Of a DNA stretch of 64,000 nt, positions 17,895-25,265 are shown piece by piece. Positions within the stretch are counted from its first letter, which is position 1. Every line of letters begins with the position of its first letter. The DNA comes from Hyphomicrobiales bacterium (lineage in GTDB: Bacteria; Pseudomonadota; Alphaproteobacteria; Rhizobiales; Rhizobiaceae): assembly GCA_900472605.1 (NCBI GenBank), contig UCJD01000020.1:285352-349351 (forward strand), in the 5' to 3' direction. The notes beneath the pieces were generated by a model that was not told the origin of the DNA, did no database searches, and saw nothing but the letters and a program-made list of their open reading frames with translations. A program made the position numbers and the translations under genes.

Positions 17895-18785
17895 TTATTT
17901 CTCCCACAGTTTTTCATACCAGCCACGGATCGCCTCGCTGTTGTCACTGGCGGTCCCGACCTTCTCCAAAGCCTGCTCGTAACGCTCATGAACGAGGTGT
18001 ACGAGCGGCGTATCCATGCCCAGTTCCTTGCCCATCTTGGCGGCGATGCCGACATCCTTGGTCAGCAGCGCAAGGGCGAAACCGCTGGCATATTTGCCGG
18101 TGACGACGTGCTGGCTGACGACGATCTCGCCGCTGAAGCTGCGCCCGGTCGAGACGTTGATGATATCCATCATCATCTTCGGATCGAGGCCGAATGTCTT
18201 GCCCATGCTGATCGCTTCAGCGGTCGCTGCATAACATGCGGCGGCGACGAAATTGTTGGCAGCCTTCATGACGTCGCCAGCGCCCAGGGGGCCGACCCGG
18301 AAGATTTGCTTGCCCATCAGTTCGAGCACCGGCATCGCCTTTTGAACCGCGTCCTCGTCGTCGCTGCCGATCATGATCGCCAGCGTTCCGCTCTGTGCCC
18401 GCACCATGCCACCGGAAACCGGGGCATCGATCATCGCGATGCCCTTATTCGCCAGCAGCTTTCCGGTTTCCCGGGTCTTGCCGGGCTCGCTCGAGCTCAT
18501 GTCGATGACGATCATGCCGGACTTGGCATTTTCCAGGAACCCGCCATCCTGGGCCCGCACCAGCACGTCCTGTACGATGGTACTGGTGGGAAGCATGGTG
18601 ATGCAGATATCGCAGTCAGCGACCTCGGCAAGCGAGGCTGCAACAACGGCGCCTATTCGTTGCGCCACAGTGGCCGCCTTTTGCGGATCGGCGTCGTAGA
18701 TCTTTACCGGATGCCCCGCCTTTGCAATGTTTTCGGCCATGGGTTCCCCCATGTTGCCTGTGCCGATGAAGCTAATTCTGGTCAC
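17895..18785 (-). CDS. 3-hydroxyisobutyrate dehydrogenase family oxidoreductase
   Basis: A 296-residue beta-hydroxyacid dehydrogenase. The N-terminus is the Rossmann motif FIGTGNMGEPMAENIAKAG. The substrate-binding DAPVSGGMVRAQSGTLAIMIG sits near residue 130, and the catalytic Lys lies in GDVMKAANNFV near 178. Members reduce or oxidise short beta-hydroxyacids (3-hydroxyisobutyrate, tartronate semialdehyde, 4-hydroxybutyrate). The exact substrate is not readable. A degenerate HpaR-like half palindrome lies 12 bases upstream of the start. Confidence 0.85.
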   Translation of the reverse strand: MTRISFIGTGNMGEPMAENIAKAGHPVKIYDADPQKAATVAQRIGAVVAASLAEVADCDICITMLPTSTIVQDVLVRAQDGGFLENAKSGMIVIDMSSSEPGKTRETGKLLANKGIAMIDAPVSGGMVRAQSGTLAIMIGSDDEDAVQKAMPVLELMGKQIFRVGPLGAGDVMKAANNFVAAACYAATAEAISMGKTFGLDPKMMMDIINVSTGRSFSGEIVVSQHVVTGKYASGFALALLTKDVGIAAKMGKELGMDTPLVHLVHERYEQALEKVGTASDNSEAIRGWYEKLWEK

Positions 18786-18796
18786 AAAAATCCTCC

Positions 18797-18808
18797 TCTA
18801 CCTGTTAA
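18797..18808. promoter_or_regulatory. Degenerate HpaR-like operator
   Basis: TCTAC-CT-GTTAA matches the TTAAC-NN-GTTAA palindrome in eight of ten arm positions and keeps one perfect half-site. It lies just upstream of the hydroxyacid dehydrogenase ATG, overlapping the leader. Weak on its own; it is listed because the same region contains better copies. Confidence 0.3.
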
Positions 18809-18856
18809 GGTATTACGCTTGAAAGGTCATGTCCGGGTGGCCGCTGCCTGCGGCTG

Positions 18857-20356
18857 TTATGGCTCGACGGAAATCCAGATCGTTTTGTGCTGGACATATT
18901 TGTCCAGCGCATGAAGCGACTTGTCGCGGCCAAAGCCGGACCTCTTGTAGCCGCCGAAGGGAACGGTGACTTCCGACGCATCCGCGGCATAGGCGTTGAC
19001 ACTGACCGCACCGGCACGAAGATTGCGGGCGACGCGGTGGGCGCGCGACAGATTGGATGTCCACAGGGCGCCAGCAAGGCCGTAATCGCTGTCGTTGGCG
19101 ATACGGACGGCTTCCTCCTCGCTGTCGAAACCGATGACCGACAGGACAGGTCCGAAGATTTCCTCGCGCGCAATGCGCATGCTGTTATCGACCTGGTCGA
19201 AGATCGTTGGCTCGATGTAATAGCCTCCGGTTTCGCCAAGCACGATCGAACCGCCGCTGGCAAGCCTTGCGCCCTCGCCCTGACCGATCTTGATATAGTC
19301 GTTGACCCGGTCGAACTGCTCGCGCTTGGCGATCGGCCCCATCATCGTCGAAGCGCTCAGGGGATCACCGGGGGCAAACATCCTGGACGCGTTCTTCAAG
19401 CCTTCCAGGATCTGATCGCGGATGCTGTTGTGGACCAGCAGCCGTGAGCCTGCGGCGCAGACCTGCCCGCTGTTGAGGAATATGCCGATCGCAGCAGCCT
19501 GGGCGGCTGCGTCGATATTCGGCGCGTCCTCGAAAATGATGTTGGGGCTTTTCCCGCCGAGTTCGAGCCAGACGGGCTTCATGTTGGATTCACCCGCATA
19601 ACGCAGGAAACGCCCGCCGACCGCCGTCGAGCCGGTGAAGGCAACCGCGTCGATATCGTTATGACGACCGATCGCCTCTCCGACAGCTGCGCCGCCGGTC
19701 ACCACGTTAAACACGCCCTCAGGCAGCCCAGCCTCCAGAGCGAGCTTTGCAATGTGCAGGGCCGATAGACTGGTCTGCTCGTCCGGCTTCAGGACGACGC
19801 TGTTGCCGGTTGCAAGCGCCGGTGGCACTTTCCATCCGATCATTGCGGTTGGCCAGTTCCATGGCAGAACCAGCCCCACGACGCCGACAGGCTCGCTGAC
19901 GATCATCGCCAAAGCCTCGGGGCCCGTCGGGGCGATTTCGTCGTAGAGCTTGTCGATCGCCTCGGCATACCAGCGGAAGCAGGTAATGCCCCACTGCGTG
20001 CAATGCTCGTGGGTCATCATGATAGGAGCGCCCATCGCAAGACTGTCCAACAAGGCCAGAATGCCGCGGTCCCGCTCCATGAGCTCCGCGAGCTTCAGCA
20101 AAACGGCCTTGCGCTCCGCTGGCTTGCGATTGCGCCAGACGCCGCTTTCGAATGCAGCGCGCGCCGCTTTCACGGCCATGTCGACGTCCTCGCCGGAACC
20201 CTTGGGCATCTGGCCCAGCAATTTGCCGTCCCTGGGGCTGATGACACCGAATGTCTCGCCTGAGAGGCTGTCTATCTCCCGTCCGTTGACAATCATTTTA
20301 CTCGGCAGCTCGAGCGCAGTCGCTTTGGCATGCCAGTCGATATTGGAAAACGTCAT
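18857..20356 (-). CDS. Aldehyde dehydrogenase (PuuC/AldA-like subgroup)
   Basis: A 499-residue NAD(P)-dependent aldehyde dehydrogenase. General base Glu265 lies in WLELGGKSPN and nucleophile Cys300 in LNSGQVCAAGSR; the cofactor region has LPWNWPTAMIGWK. The closest recognisable group is gamma-glutamyl-aminobutyraldehyde/aromatic aldehyde dehydrogenases. It lies four bases downstream of an EthD-like gene and in line with the GMC oxidoreductase, so I infer that it oxidises an aldehyde made by the latter to a carboxylic acid. Confidence 0.9.
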   Translation of the reverse strand: MTFSNIDWHAKATALELPSKMIVNGREIDSLSGETFGVISPRDGKLLGQMPKGSGEDVDMAVKAARAAFESGVWRNRKPAERKAVLLKLAELMERDRGILALLDSLAMGAPIMMTHEHCTQWGITCFRWYAEAIDKLYDEIAPTGPEALAMIVSEPVGVVGLVLPWNWPTAMIGWKVPPALATGNSVVLKPDEQTSLSALHIAKLALEAGLPEGVFNVVTGGAAVGEAIGRHNDIDAVAFTGSTAVGGRFLRYAGESNMKPVWLELGGKSPNIIFEDAPNIDAAAQAAAIGIFLNSGQVCAAGSRLLVHNSIRDQILEGLKNASRMFAPGDPLSASTMMGPIAKREQFDRVNDYIKIGQGEGARLASGGSIVLGETGGYYIEPTIFDQVDNSMRIAREEIFGPVLSVIGFDSEEEAVRIANDSDYGLAGALWTSNLSRAHRVARNLRAGAVSVNAYAADASEVTVPFGGYKRSGFGRDKSLHALDKYVQHKTIWISVEP

Positions 20357-20360
20357 GGTA

Positions 20361-20666
20361 TCATTCCTCCACAGCAGTGAAATGCAGGATGGTCAGCCCG
20401 CCATCGGCATAGTTGGCCGTGTCGGCTGCAACACGCTGGCCGATCTCGGACATCAGAGCGGCCTGCGCGGCTGCCGCGTCCGCGAATTCACCTTCCCAGA
20501 TGGCAAAATACGGCGCCTCACTGCCAAGCGAGGCGATTTCGAAGCTATGCCGACTGGCCTTCAACCCGGGGAAAGTCGCAGCCAGCGGGAGATGCTTGGT
20601 TACGTAATATTCCCTGAAATGCGCCGGGTCCTTCGGACGATTGTAAAGAACGACAATCTTGTGCAT
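20361..20666 (-). CDS. EthD family protein (dimeric alpha-beta barrel)
   Basis: A 101-residue protein beginning MHKIVVLYNRPKDPAHFREYYVTKHLPLA, the EthD pattern with the conserved His-Leu-Pro. Small EthD proteins accompany oxidative catabolic enzymes, and their catalytic role is usually unproved. The start codon is unambiguous and the gene is coupled to the downstream aldehyde dehydrogenase (four-base gap). Confidence 0.85.
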   Translation of the reverse strand: MHKIVVLYNRPKDPAHFREYYVTKHLPLAATFPGLKASRHSFEIASLGSEAPYFAIWEGEFADAAAAQAALMSEIGQRVAADTANYADGGLTILHFTAVEE

Positions 20667-20812
20667 GCACGTCTCCTCCCAAATTCGTTTCTATCGCGGC
20701 ATCGGCTCGTCGAGTGCGATCCACCGCATCACCAACGGCCTATCCGGCTTTTCAGACAGGCCTCTTCCCCTGCGGTCAGCGTCGTTCGCGCCGAGGAAAA
20801 TGTCAACACTGC

Positions 20813-20824
20813 TTAACATGGTAA
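20813..20824. promoter_or_regulatory. HpaR-like operator upstream of EthD-aldehyde dehydrogenase genes
   Basis: TTAAC-AT-GGTAA, nine of ten arm positions matching the hpa palindrome. It lies about 150 bases upstream of the EthD-like ATG and just past the end of the GMC gene. This implies a separate promoter for the EthD-aldehyde dehydrogenase pair. Confidence 0.45.
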
Positions 20825-20829
20825 GTTTC

Positions 20830-22446
20830 TCATTTTGCTCGACCTGCTGCCTTGATCAGATCCGCCCCTTTCTCACCGATCATCAGAACGGCGGGATTTA
20901 TATTGGCGGAGGTGATCGTCGGAATGGCCGAGGCGTCGATAACGCGCAGCCTTTCCACACCCCGGACCCTGAGCTGCTCGTCGAGAACCGCGCCGGTATC
21001 CGATCCCATTCGAGCCGTGCCGCAATAGTGGAAAGCAGTGTTGGCGCTCTCGCGAATGAACGCCATCAATCCTTCGTCGGACTCTCCCTTCGGGCCGGGC
21101 GCAAGTTCCTCGACAATTAGCGGCGCAAGCGGCGCAGTCTGACTGAACCGCTTTGCCAGCCGCATGCCACCTTTCAGCGTGTCGATATCGGTTTGCGTCG
21201 ACAGGTGGTTGAACACGACCTGGGGCGCGGTTCTGACGTCCGGAGACTTCAACCTGACATGCCCTCGGCTCTCAGGGCGGGACTGGAACATGGCCAGGCG
21301 AAATCCTGACCGTTCGCTCAAGTCCCACCCCTTGTCTCCTGGGAGGAAGGGCAGGAAATGCAGAAGAAGATCCGGATCGACGAGATTCGGGCGGGTGCGG
21401 ACGAAGCAGCAGGCCAGAGAGGGGCCGATGGTCAACGCACCGTTGCGGGGACCGAGATAATAGTTCATCCCGGCCAAAAGCTTGGAGAAACCACCCGAGA
21501 CAGCACGATTGAAGGTGAAATTGCTGCTGGTGACGAATGTCCGGCCCGTCTGCAAATGGTCCTGGAGATTTTCTCCGACGCCTGGCGCATCATGGAGCAC
21601 GGAAATTCCGTTGTCCTTCAACAACTTCGCCGGGCCTATGCCTGAAAGCTGAAGCAGGTGTGGCGTATGAAGCGCGCCGGCACTCAAGATCACCTCTCTG
21701 CGCGCCGATGCCCGGTGGACCGTTCCGCCGCGTTCGTAGGTCACGCCCGTCGCAGATTTTCCCTGCCATTCGATCCCTGTGACCAGCGCTTCCGTCAGTA
21801 TCCTCAGGTTTGGTCTGCCGATATTCGGCCTGATATAGGATTCCGAGGTGGATGCGCGCCTGCCGCGTCGGGTGTCGCTCGGTGTATATCCGGCTCCCTC
21901 AGGTGTACGACCATTGATATCGTCGTTGCGGGAATAACCGAGCGCGCCCGCCGTCTCGATAAAGGCGTCGGCGAGCGGGTTTTTCCATCGGGCGTTTTCA
22001 ACCCCCGTCGGACCATCGCCGCCATGATATTGGTCCGTCCCGCCCGGCCAAGACTCCAGCTTCCTGAAATAGGGCAGCACATCCGCATATCCCCACCCTC
22101 TCGCGCCGTCTTCGGCCCAGCCGTCGTAGTCCCGAGCAAGTCCACGGACAAATACCAGACCGTTGATCGCACTCGACCCGCCGACGACTTTGCCGTGCGG
22201 CAGCACGTATCTGCGGCCGTTAAGCTGCGCCTCCGCTTCTGTCTCATAATTCCAGACATAGCGGTCATCGAACAGAATCTTGGCGAATCCGAGCGGAATT
22301 TTCGACCAGTAGCTGCGGTCTTCCGGGCCAGCTTCGATCAGAAGAATGCTGGTGTTGGAGTTTTCGCTCAGTCGAGCTGCGACAACCGCGCCGGCCGACC
22401 CTGCACCAACGATGATGTAATCGTATTCCTCAACAAATTCCGCCAT
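20830..22446 (-). CDS. GMC family FAD-dependent alcohol oxidoreductase
   Basis: A 538-residue glucose-methanol-choline oxidoreductase. The FAD-binding motif [19 protein letters not shown] starts near residue 10. GMC signature 1 is [19 protein letters not shown] near 84, signature 2 is [16 protein letters not shown] near 257, and the C-terminal catalytic His-His/Asn region is [12 protein letters not shown] and [20 protein letters not shown]. Members oxidise primary or aryl alcohols, including choline and lignin-derived alcohols. Next to an aldehyde dehydrogenase and below a perfect HpaR-type palindrome, I infer an aryl or arylalkyl alcohol substrate. Choline itself is unlikely, because no bet genes are adjacent. 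Confidence 0.9.
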   Translation of the reverse strand: MAEFVEEYDYIIVGAGSAGAVVAARLSENSNTSILLIEAGPEDRSYWSKIPLGFAKILFDDRYVWNYETEAEAQLNGRRYVLPHGKVVGGSSAINGLVFVRGLARDYDGWAEDGARGWGYADVLPYFRKLESWPGGTDQYHGGDGPTGVENARWKNPLADAFIETAGALGYSRNDDINGRTPEGAGYTPSDTRRGRRASTSESYIRPNIGRPNLRILTEALVTGIEWQGKSATGVTYERGGTVHRASARREVILSAGALHTPHLLQLSGIGPAKLLKDNGISVLHDAPGVGENLQDHLQTGRTFVTSSNFTFNRAVSGGFSKLLAGMNYYLGPRNGALTIGPSLACCFVRTRPNLVDPDLLLHFLPFLPGDKGWDLSERSGFRLAMFQSRPESRGHVRLKSPDVRTAPQVVFNHLSTQTDIDTLKGGMRLAKRFSQTAPLAPLIVEELAPGPKGESDEGLMAFIRESANTAFHYCGTARMGSDTGAVLDEQLRVRGVERLRVIDASAIPTITSANINPAVLMIGEKGADLIKAAGRAK

Positions 22447-22501
22447 CGACCATCTCCTCCAAGAACCGACGTTGGATGAGATATAACAGCATGAAATTAA
22501 T

Positions 22502-22513
22502 TTAACAAGTTAA
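22502..22513. promoter_or_regulatory. Putative HpaR operator before GMC oxidoreductase gene
   Basis: TTAAC-AA-GTTAA with perfect 5-bp arms, 56 bases upstream of the GMC start on the minus strand. Its arms equal those of the sites at 8713 and 9425, which argues for one regulator over both blocks. Confidence 0.55.
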
Positions 22514-22592
22514 GTATCATTGATTTTTTAGCGCGCATCGCTCGCGATCTGGCAAGAGGCTGTCGGATAGCGCGCTAGACTGAGCTAGGGAC

Positions 22593-22760
22593 ATGCTGAA
22601 GCACGGAAACTCCGTTTTAGGCATCGAGGGCGAGCGGCACAGTTGCGTATGGTCACCTGTGCTTGAAGTCGCTCTCACGGACAACTTAGAAAAGCAGCGC
22701 ATGGCGACGCTGCTCGCCCAGATCGAAATTTCTCGGCAACCACCCCTCAAAATTAACTAA
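22593..22760 (+). CDS. Possible small protein of unknown function, 55 residues
   Basis: A short open frame in the gap between the GMC gene and celA, starting ATG at 22593 (MLKHGNSVLGIEGERH) and ending TAA. I do not recognise it. It has no clear ribosome binding site. The surrounding GC content is higher than in the AT-rich celA leader, so this could be a real small gene or a gene relic. Confidence 0.25.
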   Translation: MLKHGNSVLGIEGERHSCVWSPVLEVALTDNLEKQRMATLLAQIEISRQPPLKIN

Positions 22761-22959
22761 CAAAAGACTATTCCGCGTGCCAACGCGGCCGAAAACCCCT
22801 TAATAGTAATGGTAAAAGTGCTTAAAAATTATTCGCTTTTGAGCAAATCTGCATATTTTCAGTTCAAAATAATCAGAAATGCTAAAATTGTGCGTCGCAT
22901 ATAAGGTTAATTGCTAAGATTTTAGAGACAATACTTAAATTTGTCTGTAAATATACTTG

Positions 22960-22987
22960 TTGATCGCCTTGTATAAATTTCTAATAT
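22960..22987 (+). promoter_or_regulatory. Candidate sigma-70 promoter for the cellulose operon
   Basis: TTGATC, a 16-base spacer and TAATAT, 40 bases before the celA ATG. The whole stretch 22761-23027 is markedly AT-rich compared with its surroundings and holds no gene. An inverted TTAAC/GTTAA pair with a 5-base centre follows at 22997-23011. The assignment rests on consensus resemblance only. Confidence 0.35.
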
Positions 22988-23027
22988 CGGCCCAACTTAA
23001 CTATCCGTTAACAATTGAGGCCGATCG

Positions 23028-25265
23028 ATGACCAAATTTGGCACGTTTATCCTGTGGGCGACCAGTACAGTCGCCGCCTTATTCCTGATCACACAGCCAG
23101 TTGGAAACTCTGTTCAAATGGCTCTGTCGATCTCTGTTATAGCGGTACTTACCGTTATCGCCGTTCTGCGTCTTGACGGCATTTGGCGCCATGTATTCCT
23201 GGCGCTCGGATCGGTTGTTGTACTGCGCTACGCCTACTGGAGAACCACAAGCACACTTCCTCCGGTCGACGACCTATACTCGTTCATACCAGGAATAATC
23301 CTCTACACCGCAGAGATGTACTGCATCGTCATGCTGGCGATCAGCTTGTTCGTTGTCGCCGATCCCCGCGAACGGGAAGCCGCGCCGCGCCTCTCCGACG
23401 CAGAGACGCCGAGCGTCGATGTCTTCGTGCCGACCTACAACGAGGGCAAGGAGATCCTTGCGATGACCCTCTCTGCGGCCAAGGCGATGCATTATCCGGC
23501 CGGCAAACTCAACGTCTACCTGCTAGACGACGGCGGCACCGACCAGAAGCGGTTCTCCGACGACGTCAACGTCGCGGACGCCGCCATCAGCCGCGCGGCG
23601 GTTCTTAAGGATCTGTGCGCCGACCTCGGCGTGACCTACCTGACCCGGGCCGAAAACGTCCACGCCAAGGCCGGCAACCTGAATAGCGGCCTGTCTCGCA
23701 CCGGCGGCGAACTGGTCGTCGTCTTCGATGCCGACCATGCGCCGGAGCGGGCTTTCCTGCAGGAGACCGTCGGCTACTTCTCCAAGGATCCGAACCTATT
23801 CCTCGTCCAGACCCCGCATTTCTTCTCGAACGCGGATCCCATCGAGCACAACCTCGACACTTTCACCACCATGCCGTCGGAGAACGAGATGTTCTACGGC
23901 AAGATCCAGAAGGGCCTCGATCGCTGGAACGCTTCGTTCTTCTGCGGTTCGGCAGCCGTTCTGCGCCGCGAGGCACTGGAAGAAGTCGGCGGCTTCTCCG
24001 GGATTACCATCACTGAGGACTGCGAGACCGCGCTCGAACTGCACTCCCGCGGCTGGAACAGCATCTATGTCGACAAGCCGATGATTGCCGGCCTGCAGCC
24101 TGAAACGGTATCCAGCTTCATCGGTCAGCGCTCGCGCTGGTGCCGCGGCATGGTCCAGATCCTGCTGCTCAAGAACCCGATGCTGAAGGCCGGCCTGAGC
24201 TTCGCGCAGCGCATCTGCTACCTCTCCAGCTCCCTGTTTTGGTTCTTCCCCTTCGTTCGCGCCGTCTTCGTCTTCGCACCGCTGCTCTTCATCCTTTTCA
24301 ACATGAAGATTTTCGTCGCGTCGTCCGAGGACTTCATCGCTCACACGGTCACCTACCTGATCGTCGGCGAGCTCATCCGCACCTATCTCTATGGTTCGGT
24401 TCGCTGGCCCTGGATGTCGGAAATCTACGAATACGTCCAGTCGGTCTACCTGTTCCGCGCCATCATCAGCGTCATCCTGCAGCCGCGCCGCCCGACCTTC
24501 AACGTCACCGCGAAGGGCCAGAGTACAGAAGGCGACCGCCTGTCCGAACTCTCGCTCCCCTACTTCGTGATCTTCGCGATCCTCGCCTTCACGCTTGGTG
24601 TGTCGGTCTATCGCTACAATACCGAGCCTGAGATCAGTGGCCTCCTCGTGATCGTCGGCGCCTGGAACTTCCTCAACCTGCTGATTGCCGGTGCCGGACT
24701 TGGTGTCATCACCGAACGCCGCAACGTCGTCGAGGGCATCGAACTGCCGACCAACACCAAGGTGGACGTAACCTTTGGTGACAAGACCTGGGCGGGCTCC
24801 GTCCTCAAGGCCTCGGCCGCCGGTGCCACCGTCCAGTTGCCGCCAGCCGCCATGCAGGTGCTTCGCAAGTCGGATTACGGTCGCCTGTCGATCTCCAATC
24901 CTTCACCCGCCCTGATCGTCAACTCGATCCCGGTCACGGTCATGGCGCATCCGAGCCAGGAGAGCCAGACGCTGCCCATCCGCTTCGACATCGAAACCCG
25001 GCACTACCCCGTGGTCGCGGAAATGATCCTGCGTGACATGAGTGACGTCCGCTCGGCCCGCACATCCCGGCAAAAGCGTCGTGGCATGATCATGGCGACG
25101 GCGACACTTCTTCGCTGGGCGATCAACAGCCCGATCAACGCACTCGGACTGCTTCTGACCGGCGGCTCCGCGGCCTCGGCGCGACGCTCGCAGACACCTC
25201 GTCTCCCCGCAAACAGCAACACGGCCCCGGCATTCCCCGAGACCAATGCAAAGGAAGGTGCATGA
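23028..25265 (+). CDS. celA: Cellulose synthase catalytic subunit
   Basis: A 745-residue inner-membrane glycosyltransferase family 2 protein (BcsA type). It polymerises UDP-glucose into beta-1,4-glucan and exports it. Membrane segments flank the catalytic domain, which has DDG (167-169), DADHAP (234-239), TED (329-331) and QRSRW (367-371). After the second membrane block comes the PilZ position (about 560-660), where the c-di-GMP motifs RxxxR and [DN]xSxxG read RRNVV (563-567) and KASAAG (593-598), so they look degenerate. It heads the celABC-plus-one operon and overlaps celB by four bases. Confidence 0.95.
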   Translation: MTKFGTFILWATSTVAALFLITQPVGNSVQMALSISVIAVLTVIAVLRLDGIWRHVFLALGSVVVLRYAYWRTTSTLPPVDDLYSFIPGIILYTAEMYCIVMLAISLFVVADPREREAAPRLSDAETPSVDVFVPTYNEGKEILAMTLSAAKAMHYPAGKLNVYLLDDGGTDQKRFSDDVNVADAAISRAAVLKDLCADLGVTYLTRAENVHAKAGNLNSGLSRTGGELVVVFDADHAPERAFLQETVGYFSKDPNLFLVQTPHFFSNADPIEHNLDTFTTMPSENEMFYGKIQKGLDRWNASFFCGSAAVLRREALEEVGGFSGITITEDCETALELHSRGWNSIYVDKPMIAGLQPETVSSFIGQRSRWCRGMVQILLLKNPMLKAGLSFAQRICYLSSSLFWFFPFVRAVFVFAPLLFILFNMKIFVASSEDFIAHTVTYLIVGELIRTYLYGSVRWPWMSEIYEYVQSVYLFRAIISVILQPRRPTFNVTAKGQSTEGDRLSELSLPYFVIFAILAFTLGVSVYRYNTEPEISGLLVIVGAWNFLNLLIAGAGLGVITERRNVVEGIELPTNTKVDVTFGDKTWAGSVLKASAAGATVQLPPAAMQVLRKSDYGRLSISNPSPALIVNSIPVTVMAHPSQESQTLPIRFDIETRHYPVVAEMILRDMSDVRSARTSRQKRRGMIMATATLLRWAINSPINALGLLLTGGSAASARRSQTPRLPANSNTAPAFPETNAKEGA

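Noticed and set aside
20830..22446. Choline dehydrogenase (betA)
   Set aside because: GMC signatures alone do not show choline specificity; betB, betC and betI are absent and the neighbours are aromatic-type genes.
22997..23011. TTAAC-N5-GTTAA inverted repeat before celA
   Set aside because: It has the half-sites of the HpaR-like palindrome but a 5-base centre instead of 2, and precedes cellulose genes; probably chance in AT-rich sequence.
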